Source: Cupriavidus pauculus
Lineage (GTDB): Bacteria; Pseudomonadota; Gammaproteobacteria; Burkholderiales; Burkholderiaceae
DNA length: 64,000 bases
Assembly (NCBI RefSeq): GCF_008693385.1
Contig: NZ_CP044065.1
Location: forward strand, 2,728,001-2,792,000
Direction: 5' to 3'
Part shown: positions 27,579 through 38,800 of the stretch, one piece after another
Position numbering within the stretch: the stretch's first letter is position 1
Layout: every line of letters begins with the position of its first letter
Notes under the pieces: generated by a model
The model's database searches: none
Told to the model about the DNA's origin: nothing
What the model saw: the letters and a program-made list of their open reading frames with translations, nothing else
Position numbers and translations under genes: made by a program

Positions 27579-29513
27579 TCATGCCTCCTGTACGACCTGA
27601 TAGCTTACTCCACCCCCAATGGCTTGCCCATCCCGGGGGCCCGCACCGCTCTCGTCGCGCCCCGCGCGGTAGTCGGCCGCGCCATCGACCGGCACATAGC
27701 GCAGGCGCCGGTCGTGGAATGCCGCCACCGTGCTGCGGTGCGCGATGCTGACGATGGCCGCGTCAGGCAGCGTATCCACCATCAGGCGGTACATCGCACT
27801 TTCGGTCTCCTCGTCGAGCGCGCTCGTGGCCTCGTCCAGGAACAGGTAATCGGGTTTCTGCAGCAGCGCGCGCGCGAAGGCGAGGCGCTGCTGTTCGCCC
27901 GGCGACAGCCGCAGCGACCAGTTGTCGAACGTGTCCAGGTGGTCGGCCAGCATGGCCAGCCGCGCGTCGCGCAGCACGCGGCGCAGCGTCTCGCGGTCGT
28001 GGACGGTGCCCGCATCGGGGTACGAGAGCGCGTCCGCGAGCGTGCCGATGGGCAGATAGCTGCGCTGCGGCAGGAACAGCATGCGCGCGCCGGGACGCGT
28101 CACGCGGCCGCTGCCGTAGGGCCAGATGCCCGCGAGCGCGCGGAACAGCACGCTCTTGCCGCAGCCGGACGGCCCGCTCACGAGCCAGCGCTCGCCGCGG
28201 CCGATGGTCAGCGAGAACGGCGCCACGAGCGGGCGCTCGGGCGGGTGCGACACCGGACCGATGCCTTCCTCGTCGACGCTGACGCCGCCGCGCACGGGCA
28301 GCGCGAGCGCAAGCTGGTCCACCGTCATGGCATCGCCCTGCCCGTCCACGACCTCGATGTCCTGGCGGCCGTGCGGGCCGGCCTCCTCGCGCTCGGCCAG
28401 CCGGATCGCGTCCTGGAAATCGATCAGACGGTTGGCGGCGGCCTTCCAGCCGACCAGCGTCGCGTAACTATCGACGAACCACGACAGCGCGCCCTGCACC
28501 TGGCCGAACGCGGAACCGATCTGCATCAGGCCGCCGAGCGTGAGCTTGTTGGCGAAGTAGCGCGGCGCCGCGACGAGGATCGGGAAGATGATCGCGAACT
28601 GCGCATAGCCCGACGTCACGAACGTCAGGCGCCGCGTATAGCGCATCAGTTGATTCCAGTTCGCGCGAATGCGCTCGAAACGCGCGCGCAGCCCGGCCTG
28701 CTCGGTCGGCTCGCCCTTGTACAGCGCCACGGGCTCGCTGTTCTCGCGCAGGCGCACGAGCATGAAACGGAAGTTTGCTTCGTACTGTTCCTGCTGGAAC
28801 GACAGGCCGATCAGCGGGCGGCCGACGAAGTGCGCGATCACCGAGCCGATCACCGCGTATCCGACCGCGAACCAGACCATGTAGCCGGGAATCTCGACCG
28901 GCGTGCCGCCGAGCGCGAGCGTGATCGGACCCGAGACGGCCCACAGGATGCCGACGAACGAGATCAGCGTGACCACGGAGTTCAGCAGGCCCATCGACAG
29001 CGTCAGCGCGCCGTCGGTGAACTGGCGCAGGTCGTCGGCGATACGCTGGTCGGGGTTGTCGGTCGAATGCGTCTGCTCGATGCGGTAGTACGCCTGATGC
29101 CCGAGCCATCGCTCCATGAACGTGCCCGTCATCCATGTCCGCCACCGCATCTGCAGCATCATCTGGTAGTACTGCCGCGAGATCGCCAGCACGATGAAGC
29201 AGCCGGCGATCCACGAGAATCGCACCAGCAGCGTCTTGAACGAGACGAAGTCACGCTGCTCCAGCGCGTTGTAGAACACGCGGTTCCACTCGTTGAGCAG
29301 CACGTTGATATAGACGATGGCCAGGTTCAGCGCGACGACCAGTGCCAGCAGGCCCAGGCCCGCCTTGCGGTCCTCGGACTTCCAGTACGGCTTGATGAGT
29401 TCCCAGGTGGCCGCGAGCCGCAGCCGGCTCTGGTTCCTGAGGGCCTGGACGGGAACGGCCGGACCCGGCACGGTGGCCGAGGAGGGCGTGACCTGTGGCG
29501 TGACGTTCGACAT
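27579..29513 (-). CDS. SbmA/YddA-type ABC transporter (fused permease and ATPase)
   Basis: This 644-residue protein joins an SbmA/BacA-like six-helix membrane domain (about 40-370) to an ABC ATPase domain (about 430-620). The membrane part contains NEWNRVFYNALEQRD and NPDQRIADD, hallmarks of this group. Walker A is GPSGCGKS, the signature LSPGEQQR and Walker B LFLDEATSAL. E. coli YddA has the same architecture; eukaryotic ABCD proteins are relatives. Substrate is unknown; peptides, vitamin B12-like compounds or fatty acyl groups are possible. The start MSNVTPQV is chosen; no strong ribosome site is visible. DUF971 follows directly. Confidence 0.85.
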   Translation of the reverse strand: MSNVTPQVTPSSATVPGPAVPVQALRNQSRLRLAATWELIKPYWKSEDRKAGLGLLALVVALNLAIVYINVLLNEWNRVFYNALEQRDFVSFKTLLVRFSWIAGCFIVLAISRQYYQMMLQMRWRTWMTGTFMERWLGHQAYYRIEQTHSTDNPDQRIADDLRQFTDGALTLSMGLLNSVVTLISFVGILWAVSGPITLALGGTPVEIPGYMVWFAVGYAVIGSVIAHFVGRPLIGLSFQQEQYEANFRFMLVRLRENSEPVALYKGEPTEQAGLRARFERIRANWNQLMRYTRRLTFVTSGYAQFAIIFPILVAAPRYFANKLTLGGLMQIGSAFGQVQGALSWFVDSYATLVGWKAAANRLIDFQDAIRLAEREEAGPHGRQDIEVVDGQGDAMTVDQLALALPVRGGVSVDEEGIGPVSHPPERPLVAPFSLTIGRGERWLVSGPSGCGKSVLFRALAGIWPYGSGRVTRPGARMLFLPQRSYLPIGTLADALSYPDAGTVHDRETLRRVLRDARLAMLADHLDTFDNWSLRLSPGEQQRLAFARALLQKPDYLFLDEATSALDEETESAMYRLMVDTLPDAAIVSIAHRSTVAAFHDRRLRYVPVDGAADYRAGRDESGAGPRDGQAIGGGVSYQVVQEA

Positions 29514-29651
29514 GAGCGGGCAAGCCTCGTTGTTGTTCGTGGAGTCGTGCGATCCGGGAGTGTGACAGCTCGCGGCCAGCAAGGTCACCTTAACCGCGAT
29601 TACTTAAAATGCGCTTAATGCCGCCGCGCCCGGGGTCGCCCCCGAAAGCGG

Positions 29652-30110
29652 TCAGTCTTCGGCGTCGGGAATCGACAGCGCGATGCGCAGCGCGGGCAGC
29701 CGGCTGGCGAGCTCGGCCACGCGCGCGGCATCGGCCGCGCGTTGTGGCGCGGCCCAGATGGCTTCCGGGAAGTGCGTGTCCCAGCGATAGCGCGGAATGA
29801 TGTGCCAGTGCAGATGCGGCACCATGTTGCCGAACGCGGCCAGGTTGACCTTGTCCGGCGTCATCACCTCGCGCACCACGCGCTCCACGCGCGCGACCAG
29901 GCGCATCAGCCATGCCTGGTCGGCGTCGTCCAGATCGGACAGCTCGGCCACGTGGTCGTTCCACACGATGCGGCAGAACCCCGGGAAGCGGTCATGCTCG
30001 ACGAGGATCAGCCGGGCGCGGTCCCCCATCCAGACCAGCTCGCCGCCATCGGCTTCGCACAGGGGGCAGTTCGGCACACGGGTCTGGGCGGGAGCGTGGG
30101 AATGGGTCAT
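29652..30110 (-). CDS. HIT family protein
   Basis: This 152-residue protein has the histidine triad motif HLHWHIIPR near residues 98-106, with an N-terminal CPLC zinc-binding-like pair. HIT proteins hydrolyse or transfer nucleotidyl groups, for example adenosine phosphoramidates or dinucleotides. It lies 21 bp beyond the long FAD/Fe-S oxidoreductase on the same strand and is probably co-transcribed with it. The precise nucleotide substrate is not evident. Confidence 0.88.
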   Translation of the reverse strand: MTHSHAPAQTRVPNCPLCEADGGELVWMGDRARLILVEHDRFPGFCRIVWNDHVAELSDLDDADQAWLMRLVARVERVVREVMTPDKVNLAAFGNMVPHLHWHIIPRYRWDTHFPEAIWAAPQRAADAARVAELASRLPALRIALSIPDAED

Positions 30111-30131
30111 GGAAGCCGGACCAGCCTTGCG

Positions 30132-33100
30132 TTATACGAGCACGCGCTCGATACCGCCCGCGTTGGCGCGTTGCACATACTCGGGCAGCCAGTTCTCGCC
30201 CAGCACGTACTTGGCCATCTCCACCACGATATAGTCGGCGGTGACCGAGGCGTCCTCGTTGTAGCGCGACAGCCCCTGCAGGCACGACGGGCAGCTCGTG
30301 AGGATCTTGACGTCGCCGCCGAAACCCTCGGTGCGCAGCTTGTCCGCGCCCTTGCGCATCTCTTCTTCCTTGCGGAAGCGGATCTGCGTGGACACGTCGG
30401 GACGCGTGACCGCGAGCGTGCCGGACTCGCCGCAGCAGCGGTCGTTCTTCTCGATCTTGCCGCCGCCGTCGTTGCCGCCCATCAGCTCGTTGACGAGCTT
30501 GGTCGGGTCCATCGTCTTGATCGGCGTATGGCACGGGTCGTGGTACATGTAGCGCGTACCGGTGACGCCCTCGAGCTTCACGCCCTTCTCGAGCAGATAC
30601 TCGTGGATGTCGATGATGCGGCAGCCCGGGAAGATCTTGTCGAATTCATACCCCGCCAGCTGGTCGTAGCAGGTGCCGCAGCTCACCACGACGGTCTTGA
30701 TGTCGAGGTAGTTGAGCGTATTGGCCACGCGGTGGAACAGCACGCGGTTGTCGCTGACCATCTTCTCGGCCTTGTCGAACTGGCCGGCGCCGCGCTGAGG
30801 ATAGCCGCAGCACAGATAGCCCGGCGGCAGCACGGTCTGCACACCGACGTGCCACAGCATGGCCTGCGTGGCCAGCCCCACCTGCGAGAACAGCCGCTCC
30901 GAGCCGCAGCCCGGGAAGTAGAACACCGCTTCCGTGTCCGACGACGTGGTCTTCGGATTGCGGATGATCGGCACGATCTCGTTGTCTTCGATGTCGAGCA
31001 GCGCGCGCGCGGTCTTCTTGGGCAGGTTGCCCGGCATCTTCTTGTTGATGAAGTGGATCACCTGTTCCTGCACGGGCGGCTTGCCGACCGTCGCGGGCGG
31101 ATGCTGGGTCTGCTTGCGCGCGAACTTCTTGAGCACCTCGTTGCCGAGGCGCTGCGCCTTGTAGCCGAGCCCGATCATCGCCGAGCGCGTCAGGTTGATG
31201 GTCTGCGGGTTGGTCGCGTTCAGGAAGAACATCGACGCCGCGGTGCCGGGGTTGAACTTCTTCTGGCCCATCTTGCGCAGCAGGTTGCGCATGTTCATCG
31301 ACACGTCGCCGAAGTCGATCTTGACCGGGCACGGCGTCACGCACTTGTGGCACACCGTGCAATGGTCGGCGACGTCCGAGAACTCGTCCCAGTGCTTGAT
31401 CGACACGCCGCGGCGCGTCTGTTCCTCGTACAGGAACGCTTCGATCAGCAGCGACGTGGCGAGAATCTTGTTGCGCGGGCTGTACAGCAGGTTCGCGCGC
31501 GGCACGTGCGTGGCGCACACGGGCTTGCACTTGCCGCAGCGCAGGCAGTCCTTCACGCTCTCCGCAATCGCGCCGATGTCGCTCTGCTGCATGATGATGG
31601 ACTCGTGTCCCATCAGGCCGAACGACGGCGTGTACGCGTTGCGCAGGTCCGCGCCCGGCAGCAGCTTGCCCTTGTTGAAGCGGCCCTGCGGGTCGACGCG
31701 CTGCTTGTACGCGCGGAAGTCGCCGATCTCGTCCTCGGTCAGGAATTCGAGCTTGGTGATGCCGATGCCGTGCTCGCCCGAGATCACGCCGTCCAGCGAA
31801 CGCGCGAGCGCCATGATGCGGGCCACCGCGCGGTGCGCGTCCTGCAGCATGTCGTAGTCGTCCGAGTTGACGGGCAGGTTCGTGTGCACGTTGCCATCGC
31901 CGGCGTGCATGTGCAGCGCCACGAAGACGCGGCCGCGCAGCACCTGCTTGTGGATCTTCTGCGCCTCGTCGAGGATCGGCTTGAATTCGCCGCCGTTGAA
32001 GATCTTGCGCAGTTCGGCGCGGATCTCGCCCTTCCACGACACGCGGATAGTACGGTCCTGCAGCAGATGGAACACGGTGGCGTCCGGCTGCTGCGCCAGG
32101 CGCTGCTCGAACGCCGGCCCGAGCAGGCCGAGGCCGTGACCGATCAGCGAGGCGCGTGCCTCGCCGAGCGGCGTGTCCATATGGTCCTGCAGATACAGCC
32201 AGCGCGCGCGGATCTCGCGCAGCAGCGTCAGCGCATGCTGCACGCGGTCCTCGAGCAGCTCCGCGCTCGGAATCTCGTTGGCGTCGTCGCTGCGGCCCAG
32301 CGGCAGGTTGCCGCGCGCGAAGAACTGCTCGAGCTCGTCGGTGAGCTTGAGCTTGTTCTTGATCGACAGTTCGATATTGATGCGTTCGATGCCGTCCGTG
32401 TATTCGCCCATGCGCGGCAGCGGAATCACGACGTCCTCGTTGATCTTGAACGCGTTGGTATGGCGCGCGATGGCGGCCGTGCGCGAACGGTCGAGCCAGA
32501 ATTTCTTGCGGGCCTCGGGGCTGACCGCGACGAAGCCTTCGCCGCTCTTGCCGTTGGCCATGCGGATGACTTCCGACGTGGCGCGCGCCACGGAGTCTTC
32601 GTCGTCGCCGACGATATCGCCGATGAGGACCATCTTCGGGAACGCATTGCGCTTGCTCTTGGTGGCATAACCCACCGCGCGCAGATAGCGCTCGTCCAGA
32701 TGCTCCAGGCCCGCGAGCACCGCACCGCCCTCGCGCTTCGATTCGGCGTCGAGGAAGTCCTTGATCTCGACGATGCTCGGAATGGCGTCGCGCGGCTGGC
32801 CGAAGAACTCCAGGCAAACCGTGCGGATATGCCTGGGCATGCGATGCAGGATCCAGCGCGCGCTCGTGATGATGCCGTCGCAGCCTTCCTTCTGCACGCC
32901 GGGCAGGCCGGCCAGGAACTTGTCGGTCACGTCCTTGCCGAGGCCTTCCTTGCGGAACTTGCGGCCTTCGATCGCGAGCGTCTCGGTGCGCAGCACCTTT
33001 TCGCCCGGCGCGCGATTGCCGTCCGACCATTGCAGCTGGAACGTGGCCACCGGCACGTCGTGGATCTTGCCGAGGTTGTGGTCCATGCGCGTGATCTCGA

Positions 33101-34106
33101 GCCAGTTGCCCTCGGGATCCACCATGCGCCACCACGCGAGATTGTCGAGCGCCGTGCCCCACAGCACGGCCTTCTTGCCGCCCGCGTTCATCGCGACGTT
33201 ACCGCCGATGCACGACGCATCGATCGACGTCGGGTCCACCGCGAACACGAGGCCGGCCTTGTCGGCGGCATCGGCGACGCGGCGCGTGACCACGCCCGCG
33301 CCCGAGAAGATCGTCGCCACCTTGTGCGCCACGCCCGGCAGATCGGTCTGCTCGACCGGTCCCAGCTGCTCGAGCTTTTCCGTGTTGATGACCGCCGAGA
33401 ACGGCGTCAGCGGGACCGCGCCGCCCGTGTAACCGGTGCCGCCCCCGCGCGGGATGATGGTCAGGCCGAGTTCGAAGCAGCCCTTGACCAGGCCGGCGAT
33501 CTCTTCCTCGCTGTCGGGCGTGAGCACGACGAACGGATACTCCACGCGCCAGTCGGTGGCGTCGGTCACGTGCGAGACGCGCGACAGGCCATCGAACTTG
33601 ATGTTGTCCTTCTCCGTGACGCGGCCCAGCACGCGCTGCGCGCGCTTGCGCAGCTCGTAGGCATCGGCGAATTCCTGCTGGAACGACTCGATGGCCTGGC
33701 GCGCGAACGAGACCAGCTGCTCCACGCGGTGCGAACGGTCCTCGGCGGCCGGCTCGGCGTGCTCGGCACGGTCCGCGGCGCGGCGCTTCTCGATCTCGCC
33801 CAGGCGATGATGCAGCGCGCCCACCAGCATCTGGCGGCGCTTCGGGTTCTCGAGCAGGTCGTCCTGCAGATACGGGTTGCGGCGCACGACCCAGATATCG
33901 CCCAGCACCTCGTACAGCATCCGGGCCGACCGGCCCGTGCGGCGCTCGCTCCGGAGCTCGTCAAGAATGCGCCAGGCTTCCTCGCCGAGCAGGCGAATGA
34001 CGATCTCGCGGTCGGAAAAAGACGTGTAGTTGTAGGGAATCTCTCGCAGGCGCGGAGCGGCGTCCTGCGCGGCGAGCTTGGCATCTAGCACGAGTGGGGC
34101 GTTCAT
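30132..34106 (-). CDS. Giant FAD-linked oxidoreductase with two ferredoxin clusters and two CCG domains (DUF3683)
   Basis: This 1324-residue protein fuses an N-terminal DUF3683-type region (1-180), a FAD-binding PCMH domain with [11 protein letters not shown] (219-229), a FAD-oxidase C-terminal domain with [10 protein letters not shown] (732-741), two 4Fe-4S motifs (C854-C857-C860-C864 and C916-C919-C922-C926), and two CCG heterodisulfide-reductase-like domains (C1067, C1099-C1100, C1143-C1146; then C1192, C1224-C1225, C1272-C1275). It therefore joins GlcD-, GlcF- and YdiJ-like parts in one chain. By family it should oxidise a 2-hydroxy acid such as D-lactate or 2-hydroxyglutarate and pass electrons to the quinone pool through iron-sulfur centres; the substrate is unproven. 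The start has AGGAAG upstream. Confidence 0.9.
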   Translation of the reverse strand: MNAPLVLDAKLAAQDAAPRLREIPYNYTSFSDREIVIRLLGEEAWRILDELRSERRTGRSARMLYEVLGDIWVVRRNPYLQDDLLENPKRRQMLVGALHHRLGEIEKRRAADRAEHAEPAAEDRSHRVEQLVSFARQAIESFQQEFADAYELRKRAQRVLGRVTEKDNIKFDGLSRVSHVTDATDWRVEYPFVVLTPDSEEEIAGLVKGCFELGLTIIPRGGGTGYTGGAVPLTPFSAVINTEKLEQLGPVEQTDLPGVAHKVATIFSGAGVVTRRVADAADKAGLVFAVDPTSIDASCIGGNVAMNAGGKKAVLWGTALDNLAWWRMVDPEGNWLEITRMDHNLGKIHDVPVATFQLQWSDGNRAPGEKVLRTETLAIEGRKFRKEGLGKDVTDKFLAGLPGVQKEGCDGIITSARWILHRMPRHIRTVCLEFFGQPRDAIPSIVEIKDFLDAESKREGGAVLAGLEHLDERYLRAVGYATKSKRNAFPKMVLIGDIVGDDEDSVARATSEVIRMANGKSGEGFVAVSPEARKKFWLDRSRTAAIARHTNAFKINEDVVIPLPRMGEYTDGIERINIELSIKNKLKLTDELEQFFARGNLPLGRSDDANEIPSAELLEDRVQHALTLLREIRARWLYLQDHMDTPLGEARASLIGHGLGLLGPAFEQRLAQQPDATVFHLLQDRTIRVSWKGEIRAELRKIFNGGEFKPILDEAQKIHKQVLRGRVFVALHMHAGDGNVHTNLPVNSDDYDMLQDAHRAVARIMALARSLDGVISGEHGIGITKLEFLTEDEIGDFRAYKQRVDPQGRFNKGKLLPGADLRNAYTPSFGLMGHESIIMQQSDIGAIAESVKDCLRCGKCKPVCATHVPRANLLYSPRNKILATSLLIEAFLYEEQTRRGVSIKHWDEFSDVADHCTVCHKCVTPCPVKIDFGDVSMNMRNLLRKMGQKKFNPGTAASMFFLNATNPQTINLTRSAMIGLGYKAQRLGNEVLKKFARKQTQHPPATVGKPPVQEQVIHFINKKMPGNLPKKTARALLDIEDNEIVPIIRNPKTTSSDTEAVFYFPGCGSERLFSQVGLATQAMLWHVGVQTVLPPGYLCCGYPQRGAGQFDKAEKMVSDNRVLFHRVANTLNYLDIKTVVVSCGTCYDQLAGYEFDKIFPGCRIIDIHEYLLEKGVKLEGVTGTRYMYHDPCHTPIKTMDPTKLVNELMGGNDGGGKIEKNDRCCGESGTLAVTRPDVSTQIRFRKEEEMRKGADKLRTEGFGGDVKILTSCPSCLQGLSRYNEDASVTADYIVVEMAKYVLGENWLPEYVQRANAGGIERVLV

Positions 34107-34187
34107 GGCGGGACCGCTTCCTGCGGGCGCACGGGGACAGTGCGCATTTATTCATTGAAGCGCGATTGTACTGCAAGCCCCCTCCCT

Positions 34188-34206
34188 CCGCCCCTTGTTG
34201 GGGCGG
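34188..34206 (-). other. Hairpin downstream of the YqaA-type gene
   Basis: The stem CCGCCCC-TTGTT-GGGGCGG lies between the YqaA-type gene stop and the oxidoreductase start. No T tract follows on the minus strand, so a terminator role is uncertain. Confidence 0.35.
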
Positions 34207-34251
34207 TTGCTGCTCCTTATCCCGCACTGCAGCAAGGGGCATTCGGGTGGG

Positions 34252-34851
34252 TCAGAACCAGCCCTTGAGGGTCGCGCCGATGCTGTGCCAGAAGCTGTCC
34301 GGTATCCAGAGCAGGCTGGCCGTCATGGCCAGGTAACGCAGAAACTTGCCAATGGCCATGTAGGCGAGGCTCGGCCAGAACGACAGCCGCAGCCATCCCG
34401 CCAATGTGCACAATGGATCACCAACGATCGGCAGCCACGACAGCAGCAGCGTGGGCGGGCCGAGCCGGCGCATCCAGCGGAAGTATTTCGCATCGAGGGC
34501 CGGCTTGCGCGGCTTGCGGGGATGCCGCCGGTGCTGGGCGTGCTCGACCTCGTGCTCGCGATGCTGGCGGCGCAGGTGGTAGCGCACGAGCGCGAGCTTG
34601 GCCCAGTAGCCGAGCCACCAGTCGATGGCACCCCCGACCGTGTTGCCGGCCGTCGCGACGAGGATCGCGGGCCAGAACATATCGGGGTTCAGCTTGATAT
34701 AGCCGAACACCGCGGGCTCGGAGCCCAGCGGCAGCAGCGTGGCCGAGACCAGGCTGACCACGAAGATTGCCGGCAGCCCCACCTTCGGGAGGGCGACCAT
34801 GCCGAGCAGCGAATCGAGGAACGCTTCCATGAATGCAATGCCGGTCTCCAT
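34252..34851 (-). CDS. YqaA/DedA-like membrane protein
   Basis: This membrane protein of about 199 residues has hydrophobic segments near residues 20-45, 55-80 and 140-190, with SATLLPLGSEP and GNTVGGAIDWWLGYW resembling E. coli YqaA, a SNARE-associated (DedA-like) family member. A basic histidine and arginine rich loop (about 90-115) separates the two halves. A lipid-flippase role is suggested for the broader family; the role here is not shown. The ATG at 34851 was chosen over a GTG at 34866; neither has a clear ribosome site. Confidence 0.82.
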   Translation of the reverse strand: METGIAFMEAFLDSLLGMVALPKVGLPAIFVVSLVSATLLPLGSEPAVFGYIKLNPDMFWPAILVATAGNTVGGAIDWWLGYWAKLALVRYHLRRQHREHEVEHAQHRRHPRKPRKPALDAKYFRWMRRLGPPTLLLSWLPIVGDPLCTLAGWLRLSFWPSLAYMAIGKFLRYLAMTASLLWIPDSFWHSIGATLKGWF

Positions 34852-35065
34852 GAGCGGGTTACCCACATGGCGATACCGTGCTTTTTGTGATTAACTGTTA
34901 GAGCCAGTTGCGGTCAAACGTTCACCGCTCATCACCCGGCAAGCACCAATATCACGAAATAGCCGTAGCAACCAAGCGGCAGCACAGCGTCGTGGCCAGT
35001 CCCGCGCAGTCAGTGTGTTCGGGATGCCGGTATTGGCCATGCGCGTCACCCACATGGAGACAAGC

Positions 35066-35551
35066 ATGGCGATTCCGATCCGCCTGACGGTCAATGGCAA
35101 GCCCATCGACGCGCAGGTCGAACCTCACACCCTCCTCGTCCAGTTCCTCCGCGACACCCTGCGCCTGACCGGTACCCATGTGGGTTGCGACACGGCCCAG
35201 TGCGGCGCGTGCACGGTCCATCTGGACGGCCGCGCGGTCAAGTCCTGCAATCTGCTGGCCGTGCAGGCGGACGGCATGCAGGTGACGACCATCGAGGGCT
35301 TGTCGGACCATGGCGAACTGCATCCGATGCAGGAAGCGTTCCGCGAATGCCACGGCCTGCAATGCGGCTTCTGCACGCCAGGCATGGTCATGGCGGCCAC
35401 CGCGCTGCTGCGCGAGCAGCCCAACGCCGATGCGGAAGCCATTCGCGAGCAGCTCGACGGGAATCTGTGCCGCTGCACGGGTTATCACAACATCGTGCGC
35501 GCGGTGCAGCAGGGACAGGCGATGATGCAGGCGCCGGTCGCGGCGGAATGA
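35066..35551 (+). CDS. coxS: Molybdenum hydroxylase small (2Fe-2S) subunit
   Basis: This 161-residue electron-transfer subunit has an N-terminal plant-type 2Fe-2S domain with C41, C46, C49 and C61, and a C-terminal four-helix 2Fe-2S domain with C100, C103, C135 and C137. It passes electrons from the molybdenum site of CoxL towards the FAD of CoxM. The ATG follows GGAGA and begins [11 protein letters not shown]. It is the first gene of an eight-gene unit and its upstream 200-bp region, shared with the divergent YqaA-type gene, should contain the promoter. Confidence 0.93.
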   Translation: MAIPIRLTVNGKPIDAQVEPHTLLVQFLRDTLRLTGTHVGCDTAQCGACTVHLDGRAVKSCNLLAVQADGMQVTTIEGLSDHGELHPMQEAFRECHGLQCGFCTPGMVMAATALLREQPNADAEAIREQLDGNLCRCTGYHNIVRAVQQGQAMMQAPVAAE

Positions 35552-35564
35552 GAGGAGCGACGCC

Positions 35565-37970
35565 ATGAACGCACCCGAAAGACATCCGCTGATCGGCACG
35601 CCGGTCCGCCGGAAGGAAGACTATCGCTTCCTCACCGGCAACGGCCAGTACACCGACGACATCGTGCTCGCGCACCAGAGCTACGCGTGCTTCGTGCGGT
35701 CGCCGCACGCGCATGCGCGCATCCGGTCGATCGACACCGCCGAAGCGCTGGCCGCCCCTGGCGTCATCGCCGTGCTGACGGGCGAGGACATGGCGGCCGA
35801 CAAGGTCGGCGGCCTGCCCTGCGGCTGGCTGATCCACAGCATCGACGGCACGCCGATGAAGGAGCCGCCGCACCCCGCGCTCGCGCACGGCAAGGCGCGC
35901 CACGTGGGCGACCAGGTGGCGGTGGTCATCGCCGAGACGCTCCAGCAGGCGCGCGACGCGGCCGAGAAGGTCGACGTCGATTACGAGACGCTGCCCGCGG
36001 TGGTCGCGCCGGCCGCCGCCGCGCAATCCGCCACGCTGGTCCACGACGATGTGCCCGCCAACACCTGCTACACGTGGGGCCATGGCGACAAGGCGGCCAC
36101 CGATGCCGCGTTCGCGAAGGCCGCGCACGTGACCACGCTGGAGATCGTCAACAACCGGCTGATTCCGAACGCGATCGAGCCGCGCGCGGTCAATGCGAGC
36201 TACGAGCGCCGCGACGACAGCTATACCGTGTACGTGGCCAACCAGAACCCGCACGTCGAGCGGCTGCTGATGGGCGCGTTCGTGCTGGGGCTGCCCGAGT
36301 CGCGGCTGCGCATCATCGCGCCCGACGTCGGCGGCGGCTTCGGGTCGAAGATCTTCCTGTATCCGGAAGACGTGGCGCTGACATGGGCGTCGAAGAAGAT
36401 CGGCCGCCCCGTCAAATGGACGGCCGACCGGTCCGAGTCGTTCCTGACCGACGCGCACGGCCGCGACCACGTGACCCGCGCCGAGCTGGCGATGGACGCC
36501 GATGGCCGCTTCCTGGCCATGCGCGTGCACACCGTGGCGAACATGGGCGCGTATCTGTCCACGTTCGCGAGCAGCGTGCCGACGATCCTGTACGCGACGC
36601 TGCTGGCCGGGCAATACGCGACACCGGCGATCTACGCCGAGGTGCACGCGGTGTTCACCAACACCGCGCCCGTCGATGCATACCGCGGCGCCGGGCGTCC
36701 CGAGGCGACCTATGTGGTCGAGCGCCTCGTGGAAACGGCCGCGCGCGAACTCGGCATGGACCCGGCCGAACTGCGGCGCAAGAACTTTATCCGCGACTTC
36801 CCGTATGCGACCCCCGTCGGGCTGACCTACGACACGGGCGACTACGAGCCCTGCCTCGCGCGCGCGCAGGCGCTGGCCGACGTGGCCGGCTTTCCCGCGC
36901 GGCGCGAAGCCTCGAAGCAGCGCGGCAAGCTGCGCGGACTCGGGTACTCGTGCTACATCGAGGCGTGCGGGCTGGCGCCGTCGAACATCGCGGGGGCGCT
37001 CGGCGCGCGCGCGGGCCTGTTCGAAGTGGGCGAGATCCGCGTGCATCCCACGGGCACCGTGACCGTGTTCACGGGATCGCACAGCCACGGTCAGGGACAT
37101 GAGACCACGTTCGCGCAGATCGTCGCGGACCGGCTCGGCATCGCGCTCGAGTCCGTGGAGATCGTGCACGGCGATACCGGACGCGTGCCCTTCGGCATGG
37201 GCACCTATGGCTCGCGCTCGCTCGCGGTCGGCGGTTCCGCGATCATGAAGGCGCTCGACAAGGTGGAGGCCAAGGCCAAGAAGATTGCCGCGCATCTGCT
37301 GGAAGCGTCGGACGCCGATATCGAGTTCAGCGACGGCGTGTTCCGCGTGGCCGGCACCGATCGCACGAAGACGTTCGGCGAAGTCGCGCTGACCGCGTAC
37401 GTGCCGCACAACTATCCGCTCGACAAGCTCGAGCCGGGGCTCAACGAGAACGCGTTCTACGATCCGACCAACTTCACCTATCCGTCGGGCGCGTATATCT
37501 GCGAGGTGGAAGTCGATCCCGACACCGGCGAATCGCAGGTGATGCGCTTTACCGCGGTGGACGACTTCGGCAACGTGATCAACCCGATGATCGTCGAGGG
37601 CCAGGTCCACGGCGGCATCGGGCAGGGCCTGGGCCAGGCGATGCTCGAGCAGTGCGTGTACGACGAGGACAGCGGCCAGTTGCTCACGGGTTCGTACATG
37701 GACTACGCGATGCCGCGCGCGGGCGATCTGCCCGAGTTCACCGTGGAGACCGCCAAGGGCACGCCGTGCACGCACAACCCGCTCGGCGTGAAGGGGTGCG
37801 GCGAGGCCGGCGCGATCGGTTCGCCGCCCGCGTTCATCAATGCGCTCGTCGATGCGCTCGCGCCGCTCGGCGTGCGCGACGTGCAGATGCCCGCGACCCC
37901 GCACCGCGTCTGGCAAGCGATGCAGCAGGCGATGCAGCAGGCCAACCATGGCGGCACTCCCACCGTCTGA
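35565..37970 (+). CDS. coxL: Molybdenum hydroxylase large subunit, form II CoxL-like
   Basis: This 801-residue subunit binds the molybdenum-pyranopterin cofactor and carries out hydroxylation. The active-site loop reads AYRGAGR (372-378), the form II signature, in place of AYxCSFR of true CO dehydrogenase, so the cysteine that holds copper is absent. GVGGGFG-type motifs (VGGGFGSK near 255) and the catalytic glutamate E747 in KGCGEAGA are present. It is thus an aldehyde- or heterocycle-oxidising type of enzyme with unknown substrate. It starts 13 bp after coxS behind GAGGAG. The symbol indicates family only. Confidence 0.92.
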   Translation: MNAPERHPLIGTPVRRKEDYRFLTGNGQYTDDIVLAHQSYACFVRSPHAHARIRSIDTAEALAAPGVIAVLTGEDMAADKVGGLPCGWLIHSIDGTPMKEPPHPALAHGKARHVGDQVAVVIAETLQQARDAAEKVDVDYETLPAVVAPAAAAQSATLVHDDVPANTCYTWGHGDKAATDAAFAKAAHVTTLEIVNNRLIPNAIEPRAVNASYERRDDSYTVYVANQNPHVERLLMGAFVLGLPESRLRIIAPDVGGGFGSKIFLYPEDVALTWASKKIGRPVKWTADRSESFLTDAHGRDHVTRAELAMDADGRFLAMRVHTVANMGAYLSTFASSVPTILYATLLAGQYATPAIYAEVHAVFTNTAPVDAYRGAGRPEATYVVERLVETAARELGMDPAELRRKNFIRDFPYATPVGLTYDTGDYEPCLARAQALADVAGFPARREASKQRGKLRGLGYSCYIEACGLAPSNIAGALGARAGLFEVGEIRVHPTGTVTVFTGSHSHGQGHETTFAQIVADRLGIALESVEIVHGDTGRVPFGMGTYGSRSLAVGGSAIMKALDKVEAKAKKIAAHLLEASDADIEFSDGVFRVAGTDRTKTFGEVALTAYVPHNYPLDKLEPGLNENAFYDPTNFTYPSGAYICEVEVDPDTGESQVMRFTAVDDFGNVINPMIVEGQVHGGIGQGLGQAMLEQCVYDEDSGQLLTGSYMDYAMPRAGDLPEFTVETAKGTPCTHNPLGVKGCGEAGAIGSPPAFINALVDALAPLGVRDVQMPATPHRVWQAMQQAMQQANHGGTPTV

Positions 37971-37986
37971 GCCAGAGGAGCACGAC

Positions 37987-38787
37987 ATGTACGCATTCCA
38001 GTACGAACGCGCGGCCGACGCCAAGGCCGCTGTGGGCATGGTCAAGGCAGACGCCGATGCGCGCTTTCTCGGCGGCGGGCAAAGCCTGCTCGCCTCGATG
38101 AAGCTGCGCCTCGCGGCCCCTTCCACGCTGATCGACGTCACGCGCATTCCGGGGCTCGCCAGTATCCGCATGGAGGGCGACGAACTTGTCATCGGCGCCG
38201 CCGCACGCCATGCCGACGTGGCCACGAACCCCGAGGTCATGCGGCGCATTCCCTCGCTCGCGCGCCTGGCCGGCGAGATCGGGGACCGGCAGGTCCGCGC
38301 GATGGGCACGCTCGGCGGCTCGCTGGCCAATGACGATCCGGCCGCGGACTATCCGGCCGCGGTGCTCGCGCTCAATGCGATCATCGTGACGGACCGGCGC
38401 AATATCGCGGCGGACAATTTCTTCAAGGGCCTGTTCGAGACGGCGCTCGCGCCCGACGAACTGATCACCGCGGTGCGCTTTCCGCAGCCCGATCAGGCCG
38501 CCTATGTGAAATTCCGCAATCCGGCGTCGCGGTTCGCGCTCGTCGGCGTGATGGTCTCGCGGTGCGGCAGGACCGTGCGCGTGGCCGTGACCGGCGCGGC
38601 CGACTCGGTATTCCGCGCGCCCGCGCTCGAGCAGGCGCTGAGCACGTCGTTCACGCCCGCCGCGGCGCGCGCCGTGCGCATGGACCCGTCCGGGCTCGGC
38701 ACGGACCTGCATGCCTCGGCCGAGTATCGCGCGCATCTGATTCCGGTGCTGGCGAGCCGGGCCGTGGAGCAGGCGTTGAAAGGCTGA
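37987..38787 (+). CDS. coxM: Molybdenum hydroxylase FAD subunit
   Basis: This 266-residue subunit has the FAD-binding PCMH fold with GGGQS (29-33) and TLGGSLANDDP near 112-122, followed by the CO-dehydrogenase flavoprotein C-terminal domain. It accepts electrons from CoxS. The ATG follows AGAGGAG, 16 bp after the coxL stop. The order S-L-M differs from the M-S-L order of the Oligotropha CO dehydrogenase operon. Confidence 0.92.
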   Translation: MYAFQYERAADAKAAVGMVKADADARFLGGGQSLLASMKLRLAAPSTLIDVTRIPGLASIRMEGDELVIGAAARHADVATNPEVMRRIPSLARLAGEIGDRQVRAMGTLGGSLANDDPAADYPAAVLALNAIIVTDRRNIAADNFFKGLFETALAPDELITAVRFPQPDQAAYVKFRNPASRFALVGVMVSRCGRTVRVAVTGAADSVFRAPALEQALSTSFTPAAARAVRMDPSGLGTDLHASAEYRAHLIPVLASRAVEQALKG

Positions 38788-38800
38788 GTGCCGACCGCTC

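Noticed and set aside
29742..34088. A 1448-codon open frame on the plus strand opposite the giant oxidoreductase
   Set aside because: It is a shadow of GC-rich codon bias in the true minus-strand gene; the translation is arginine, histidine and leucine rich with no domain, and the minus-strand protein has all expected motifs.
35565..37970. True aerobic CO dehydrogenase
   Set aside because: The active-site loop is AYRGAGR, lacking the cysteine of the form I motif, so CO oxidation should not be claimed.
35388..38330. A 980-codon minus-strand frame opposite coxS, coxL and coxM
   Set aside because: It crosses three clear genes of the plus strand, and its composition is that of a reverse-complement shadow.
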